A DNA stretch of 6,823 nucleotides, from NCBI RefSeq assembly GCF_015207245.1, contig NZ_JADEXF010000176.1:1-6823 (forward strand). The letters are read 5' to 3'. The notes beneath the pieces were generated by a model. That model was not told the origin of the DNA. It made no database searches and saw nothing but the letters and a program-made list of their open reading frames with translations. Shown in pieces: positions 1 to 5,200 of this stretch. The position numbers were made by a program, and so were the translations under genes. This DNA is from Nostoc cf. edaphicum LEGE 07299 (GTDB lineage: Bacteria; Cyanobacteriota; Cyanobacteriia; Cyanobacteriales; Nostocaceae). Position 1 is the first letter of the stretch. Every line of letters begins with the position of its first letter.

Positions 1-42
1 ATTAACCCTTTAAAATAATGTAAGCCTTACCTAATGGATGAA

Positions 43-847
43 TTAAGTAGTCCATTTGTGATAGAGTTGACGCGCAAAATTTAAAGGTTCTTCGTTAGGG
101 AGCTTTATCTTAATTTGAGTGTCGGAGTAAAGATTTTGCTATGGTAGCATCTTGTTTAGCTACCTCATCTAAAATGCTCACAAATTGACTATCCACAATT
201 GGGTTCAGAATTCCTAACGATGATTATTTAAAAATCAGAATAAACATTCTGGTAGTAGTCTTAGTTTCAGGATAGATTACGAAAACTTCACATAATCTAC
301 CAAAAGGAGGCTGATTATGATAAACCGCTACGCAAGAGGGGAAGTAATGTTCGAGTTCTAAGTCTACTGTTGGAGGAGAAATTAGCAAAAGCGGATTTTT
401 AAGGTACTCCCTTATGGTATTATTTCCCCTAATATGTTTGAGTTTAGCAACAAAAGAATATTGCCCGATTTGAAAATCACTCGCTTCTAAGTCTATAACT
501 CTTAAGACATCTCTATGTACCCCTTTAGCATGATTGTAATCGTAATTGATTTCTAGGGCAGTGAGAAAATCTGTGTTTACTGTAATATCACCAGTTACAC
601 CAACAAAATGATAATTGGTTGATAAATTATTGATGGCATCTGGAATGGGAATCTTTGGTTTTTCATTACCATAAGTCCAAATCAAGCCTTCTTGAATAAA
701 TAACTCAAGTGGTTTCAGAAGAAGTTGAGTCTTTTTTTGATTTGGCAGAGTTGCTCTACCTTCATGATCAAAATTCAAAGCATGGAATGGACAAACAATT
801 GTATTAGTATCTCTGCAAATCCAACCATCGGAAAGCCTAGCACCCAC
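43..847 (-). pseudogene. Decayed Rieske non-haem iron oxygenase (5' truncated, internal stop, frameshift)
   Basis: This is a remnant of a Rieske-type ring-hydroxylating or tailoring oxygenase. The longest open stretch is 224-847 (207 codons from a GTG). It keeps the second half of the Rieske [2Fe-2S] site (CPFH, residues 19-22) and the mononuclear iron site D103-xx-H106-xxxx-H111. The first half (CxH), expected just before GARLSDGW, is absent: the in-frame upstream residues read CGRP, preceded by a TGA. After the TAA at 224-226 the same frame continues with plausible family sequence (NPIVDSQFVSILDEVAKQD) to a stop at 110-112. A shift near 128-131 then opens a frame ending EEPLNFARQLYHKW, stop 43-45, which looks like the original C-terminus. 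Intact relatives are roughly 330-350 residues. It lies downstream of the methyltransferase on the same strand and probably once oxidised the polyketide. The broken state is well supported; the substrate is unknown. Confidence 0.8.
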
Positions 848-865
848 AGGGCGGCCGCATCATGT

Positions 866-925
866 CAATAAGCAAAGTCTATTCTCAACAGAGCTAAAAC
901 TAATGTCATTAACTTTTGCTTATTG
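866..925. repeat. Inverted repeat, 11-bp perfect arms
   Basis: CAATAAGCAAA (866-876) pairs exactly with TTTGCTTATTG (915-925), with 38 bases between the arms. A smaller palindrome, TAATGTCATTA (901-911), lies inside next to the right arm. No T-tract follows in the minus direction, so it does not look like an intrinsic terminator. It could be the ends of a small miniature element or a remnant of one, at the point where the oxygenase reading frame breaks off. Confidence 0.45.
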
Positions 926-936
926 CGAAAATTTTA

Positions 937-966
937 GGCGTAGGCGTAGCCCGTCGCAGACATCGC
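937..966. repeat. Cyanobacterial short interspersed GC-rich repeat
   Basis: The stretch contains GGCGTAGCCCGTCGCAGAC followed by ATCGC, preceded by a tandem GGCGTA. It matches, from memory, a short repeat scattered in very high copy through Nostoc/Anabaena-type genomes, usually between genes. It is much more GC-rich than its surroundings. It supports a heterocystous cyanobacterial origin and a non-coding nature for this spacer. Confidence 0.6.
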
Positions 967-1160
967 TTTAGGGCTTAAAAAATAATCAAGCGCGAAATCC
1001 TTATTTTTTCGTTGGTTCTTAACCTTCGTTGTGATCAAGAGTAATTTAGATGCGTTTGCCCTGGTTTCCCACCTTATTGCTGATCGGGCAAGTCCTCTTG
1101 TCAATAGGTTTTGAGACGCGCTAACCCTGATATAACCCTTGCAGATATGGTTAATTTTTT

Positions 1161-1823
1161 TCATACACGTCCCCAAAATAAAGCAGTACATCCGATTGTT
1201 TCTATTGAGCTTTCAGAAAAATTAGATTCCATCACTTGCTTCAAGTCTTCCAAACTGTCATCTTGATTAGAAAATATACCTTTTTTGACATATAAATCTA
1301 TAACCCATTGAGCAAAAATATTACGTTTAACTCCTTTATTCAACACAGTTGAACCAAAGACAATTGCACCTGGATTCAGTAAATGCTTAATATTTTTAAA
1401 CACTACTGCTTTAGTTTGTATTGTGCCTGGTAAACAGTGAAGTACACAATTCAGTCCTATAGAGTTAAACTTCTGCCCTTCCAAGGAAATTGGTTTTAAG
1501 ATATTCCTGATATAAGTTTCAGGCTGATAACGAGCAATACGGCGAGAGGTTGCTTCTAAACAATTAGGATTTAGATCCATTAATGCTACTTTCGGTTTAC
1601 TGCTAGAAAATTTGCAATTGTCTAAATAAAACCCTGTTCCAATACCTATATCAAGATGGTTATCTGAAATATGTCTGTTGTACAAGTCTAAATGCTTTGA
1701 TGTTGGACATTCCCATAAAAAATGGTGACTAATCCCAAGAACCAAAATATCGTATATCGCCAAAACCGACTTAGTGTAAATAGCCTGACCTGCGTTTACT
1801 ATTTCTGCAATGTTAGCTGTCAT
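1161..1823 (-). CDS. Class I SAM-dependent methyltransferase, polyketide-cluster type
   Basis: This is a complete 220-residue soluble enzyme predicted to transfer a methyl group from S-adenosylmethionine. The Rossmann motif I is HLDIGIGTG (residues 56-64). The acidic residue that normally contacts the SAM ribose is D83 in ALMDLNPN. A motif III/post-region with LLNPGAIVFGSTVL follows (148-161). The opening YDILVLGISHHFLWECPT and the ending IGCTALFWGR match a methyltransferase family I recall beside bacterial polyketide genes, including the usual length of about 215-220 residues. The ATG at 1821-1823 is fixed by AAGGAG five bases upstream. It lies 451 bases downstream of the PKS on the same strand, separated by an insertion-element relic, so it may now have its own promoter. 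An O-methyl tailoring role on the polyketide is inferred; the acceptor cannot be read from sequence. No lesion is visible. Confidence 0.9.
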   Translation of the reverse strand: MTANIAEIVNAGQAIYTKSVLAIYDILVLGISHHFLWECPTSKHLDLYNRHISDNHLDIGIGTGFYLDNCKFSSSKPKVALMDLNPNCLEATSRRIARYQPETYIRNILKPISLEGQKFNSIGLNCVLHCLPGTIQTKAVVFKNIKHLLNPGAIVFGSTVLNKGVKRNIFAQWVIDLYVKKGIFSNQDDSLEDLKQVMESNFSESSIETIGCTALFWGRV

Positions 1824-1828
1824 TTTTT

Positions 1829-1834
1829 CTCCTT
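1829..1834 (-). promoter_or_regulatory. Ribosome binding site of the methyltransferase
   Basis: On the minus strand AAGGAG is followed by five A residues and then ATG. This is close to the ideal Shine-Dalgarno sequence and spacing, and it decides the start codon of the methyltransferase. Confidence 0.85.
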
Positions 1835-1847
1835 ATAAAGACTGAAC

Positions 1848-1864
1848 TACAATTGAACATTGTA
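1848..1864 (-). promoter_or_regulatory. Dyad TACAAT-N5-ATTGTA in the methyltransferase leader
   Basis: A perfect 6-bp inverted repeat with a 5-base centre lies 25-41 bases upstream of the methyltransferase ATG. On the minus strand the first arm, TACAAT, could serve as a -10 hexamer. The nearest -35-like sequence (TTGATG) is 20 bases further upstream, which is too far for a good sigma-70 promoter. It could equally be an operator or chance in AT-rich DNA. No regulator is encoded in the window. Confidence 0.25.
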
Positions 1865-2052
1865 AAGTTTGGCTATCTTTATAGCATCAATACTTCTAGA
1901 TTTTTTTAGTCGCTTCCAATTGAAAAAAGAGGTAACAGATAGGGTACTTTTTCTTATATCCCTACTGCTTTAAAGCTTGAAATAGCTATAAACATGTTCT
2001 AATCTCAATGAGGCAAATTTTAACCGCATTTATCTTTGCGTACTAAACAATA
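1865..2052. other. AT-rich intergenic sequence, nothing recognised
   Basis: This is sequence between the methyltransferase leader and the insertion-element relic. I find no open frame of note, RNA gene, convincing terminator or strong promoter. TATAAG with a TTCAAG 17 bases upstream on the minus strand is the best promoter-like pair, and it is weak. Confidence 0.4.
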
Positions 2053-2196
2053 CAGCATATTGCAGGTTTATGAGGTACAGTAACAACAATTTGTAAACCA
2101 GTTTTTTAAATGCTTGGGATTAATCAAATCAAATGCAGTTCTCATTAGAACATCAACCACTGTTATGACTGTACCTCATTTACATACAATCTGCTG
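2053..2196 (-). mobile_element. Internally deleted IS630-family element (MITE-like), 144 bp
   Basis: The ends form long imperfect terminal inverted repeats. The 45 bases at 2044-2088 match the reverse complement of 2161-2205 at 35 positions without gaps, including a perfect ATGAGGTACAGT core. CAGC and GCTG ends are flanked by TA (2051-2052 and 2197-2198), as expected for IS630/Tc1-type insertion into TA. On the minus strand a frame inside reads LMRTAFDLINPKHLKNW then FTNCCYCTS, stop at 2068-2070. Endings of the form WFT-x-CCYCTS are characteristic of cyanobacterial IS630 transposases. Only about 30 C-terminal codons remain, joined almost directly to the opposite repeat, so it cannot move by itself but could be mobilised by a full-length relative. 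The exact outer boundaries are inferred from the TA dinucleotides. Confidence 0.8.
2068..2160 (-). pseudogene. C-terminal tail of an IS630-family transposase
   Basis: About 30 codons of transposase C-terminus survive between the two inverted repeats, ending in NCCYCTS and a TAA that lies within the left repeat. The N-terminal helix-turn-helix and the whole DDE catalytic core are absent. The frame is closed upstream by a TGA in the right repeat. It is a deletion relic, not a small gene. Confidence 0.7.
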
Positions 2197-2274
2197 TATG
2201 TTTGACAGAAGTCCAAACTGCTTGACAAGCAAGTTGAGCCTACAATTCTGATTTTTTTGAAACCAGATATTTGT

Positions 2275-5200
2275 TTAAGAAATCTTATGGTTGAAAAATG
2301 GTTCCAGAATGTGTGATATGGCTTCTAAAAGTGATTTTTCACTGCTTATGGGAAACATGTGTTTACCAGGAAGCATATGAAGCGTGAAGCTGTTGCTAGT
2401 ATACTGATTCCAATATAACAGATCATCTTTGCTAACAAAAGAGTCTTCTGTACCTCCAAAGGCAGAGATTGGACAATTTATTGTACCTCTATCAACGTAG
2501 GTATAACTTTCAAAGAGTTGAGTATCCTTTTGAAAAACAGACATGATTTCGTCCATAAAAAGTTTGTCGCTTTGAATAGATTTTGGTATCTCTGCTATTT
2601 CGAGCAATTTTTCCAAAGAAGATATTTTAAATATCTTATTAGTAAAGGCAGTGGATAAGGTGTGAGGTGCCCAGGAGCCACTTACAAATAAGTGAATCGG
2701 TTCTAATTTATAATCTTGGCGAAGAGCATGAGCTAGCTCAAAACTGATTAAGCTTCCAAGACTATGACCGTAGAATGCAAAAGGTTTATCTAAGTAGAGA
2801 TTGAGAATGTTTTTTAGCGTCTTTATCAGAGGTGATAACTGGCTGAATGGTTGTTCGCTAATACTCTCTCTGCGACCGGGAAGCTGAACGGGAAAAACTT
2901 CAATATTTGATGGTAGATGATCTGCCCATGTGCGGAATAATGAAGCATTGCCTCCTGCATGATGGAAACAGAATAAGCGAAGACAAGCATTTTTATTTGG
3001 CTTATAATGGACAATCCAATCTGTTTTACGTTTCTTAAAAGAGCCGTTAGTCGAATTTTGGGAATCTGTTTGTGCTGGGGATTCTCTTAAGATGAATTGT
3101 TTAATTATTTCCTTTGATATTTCATTAATGTTAGGTGCCTCAATAAGTACTCGTGGAGATACCACCAATCTCAAATCACTATCAATTTGATTTTTCAGTT
3201 CTATGCCCATTAAGGAGTCAAAACCGAATTCGTTTAAGGAATTTTGAGGATCTAGAAGGTAGGATGAATTTAATTTTAGCAAAGTAGTAACCTTCTTTTG
3301 AAGATATCCAACCAAAAGTGCTTGGCGTTCTTCAGCAGAAGCCTGTTGCAATTGGTAATAATGTAAGGACGTTGGGGTAGTATGTGGGAAAATATTTCTG
3401 TTGATACGCTTGAACTGTAGTTTAGAGATGACAGCGATCAACTGTCCATCTGGAGTATACATATGTACTGTGGCACTCAATTTCTGATCATCAGAATTTG
3501 GAACAGCATCAAACTGGATATAACTGTACAGGTGAGAGCCAGGATATTGATAAACTTGCAATTGCTTGATGCCTACAGGCAAATAAACATCTAGCAAGCT
3601 TAACTTTAATAGAGCAGCCCCAATAGCTTGGAAACTACTATCCAATAGTACAGGATGTAGTTTATAATTTTCTGCTTTTGTAAGCAATTGTGCAGGCAAG
3701 CGAATCTCAGCCAAAGCTTGTTGCTCAGTGGGGTGTTGCCATAGCTTCTCAATCGCTTGGAAGCACTGACCATACTCCAGACCCAGCCGCTGCAATTTTT
3801 GGTAATAGTCTGCAACAGAGATTTCTTGTGAACACTGAGTTTTGATTGCTGCTAAGTCAATTAATGACTCTGGGGAGTGGGAGTTATTGTGCAACTGTAG
3901 TGTTCCGCAAGCATAGAGAGTCCAACTAGGTTGCTGGGTTTGTGAGTGTAAATTGGAACTAAAGATTTGCAACGAGTAAATTTGTTGCTGTTGAGGTGTT
4001 AAAACAAACTGTAGAGTTGTTGATTGGTCAGCTTTTAATGGCAAGGCTTGTGGAAAAGAGATGTCTTTAAGCAGCAAGTTATGAGATTGCAAAACATCTG
4101 CTCCAGCAGCTAATGCCATTTCAACATAGGCGCTAACAGGTAGTATTGTTTGCTGATAAACGCGACAGTGCTTTAGATAGAATGGCTGTTCTGAGTTGAT
4201 TTGAGACTCAAACACAATGTTTGAGTGCTGAATCGCTAAAGACAGGCGTTGCCCAAGTAAGGGGTGAGCTGACGGGCTTTGGCGATTGGCTGTAAATAGG
4301 AGGTGCGTAAATTGTTGATTTTCCGTCTCCTCAACCCAATAGTGCTGTCGCTGCCAAGGATAGGTAGGCAGTATTACCTTAGCATTTTGAGCATTGCGGT
4401 GAAAAGCAGACCAATCAATAGCAAAACCTTGGACGTATAATTCCGCCAAACTCTCCAGCATTTGTTGCCAATCGGAAATACCAGCACGCAAACTGGGTAG
4501 GTAAACTCCAGTATTTTTGGGCAAGCATTGACGAGCTATATCTGACAAAGCCGACTTGGTTCCACACTCCAAAAGCACCTGGTAGTTGTGCTGGTGTAGC
4601 GTCTGGATACTGGCAGCAAGTTGTACAGGTTGTTGTACGTGATTTAACCAGTATTCAGCATTTGCAACTTCTGAAGTTGCCCATTCTCCTGTGAGATTGG
4701 AAACAAAATTGATACGGGGATTGGAATAACGTACTGAAGATACAACACGAGTAAACTCCGCTTGACCATTTTCTGGTAGCGCTTGCATTAAACGTCCCTG
4801 TGCTGCAATTAATTTTAGTCCATCCTCCAGACTAAAAACTCCAGCCATACAGGCGGCAACATATTCGCCGACGCTATCACCCATAACAGCTGTCGGTTTG
4901 ATACCCCAAGATGACCACAACTTGAACAGGGCATATTCCACTGCAAATAGGGCTACTTGAGTATAGCAAGTTTCCTCCAAGGCTGTACTTTCATCTGGAC
5001 TAGGATAAAGTAACGAACCTAGGGGTTTGTCTAGATTTGCTTCCAGAATTTGTTGGCAACGGTCTATTGCTTCTCGGAAGGTGGGCTGTGTTTCATATAA
5101 TTCCCTACCAATGTTCACGTACTGTGAACTCTGACCCGTAAATAAAAAGGCTGTTTTAGGTTTAATTGCGCTTTGCTGTTGGTTGTTGAATACTCCTATA

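Larger units (their letters stand above)
848..1160. other. Non-coding spacer between methyltransferase and oxygenase remnant
   Basis: This stretch of 313 bases has no gene I can support. It contains a hairpin-capable inverted repeat (866-925) and a cyanobacterial interspersed repeat (937-966). The 850s hold the octamer GCGGCCGC, right where oxygenase similarity ends. An 85-codon frame crosses it on the minus strand, but it runs through the repeat and into the methyltransferase 3' end and resembles no family I know. The missing N-terminal part of the oxygenase should lie here and is not recognisable. The spacer may therefore be mobile-element debris that replaced it, but I cannot name the element. 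Confidence 0.5.

Noticed and set aside
20..30. Palindrome GTAAGCCTTAC downstream of the oxygenase remnant
   Set aside because: The 5-bp arms have no usable loop and no T-run, so there is no support for a terminator.
934..1191. 85-codon minus-strand open frame
   Set aside because: It crosses the interspersed repeat and runs into the 3' end of the methyltransferase in another frame. It has no family resemblance and no clear ribosome binding site.
2219..2231. Palindrome TGCTTGACAAGCA after the PKS stop, considered as a terminator
   Set aside because: The stem is short with a one-base centre and has no T-tract in the minus direction.
2826..3815. Small minus-strand frames at 2826-3014 and 3606-3815
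   Set aside because: They overlap the TE and DH coding sequence in another frame. The long frame carries the recognisable domains.
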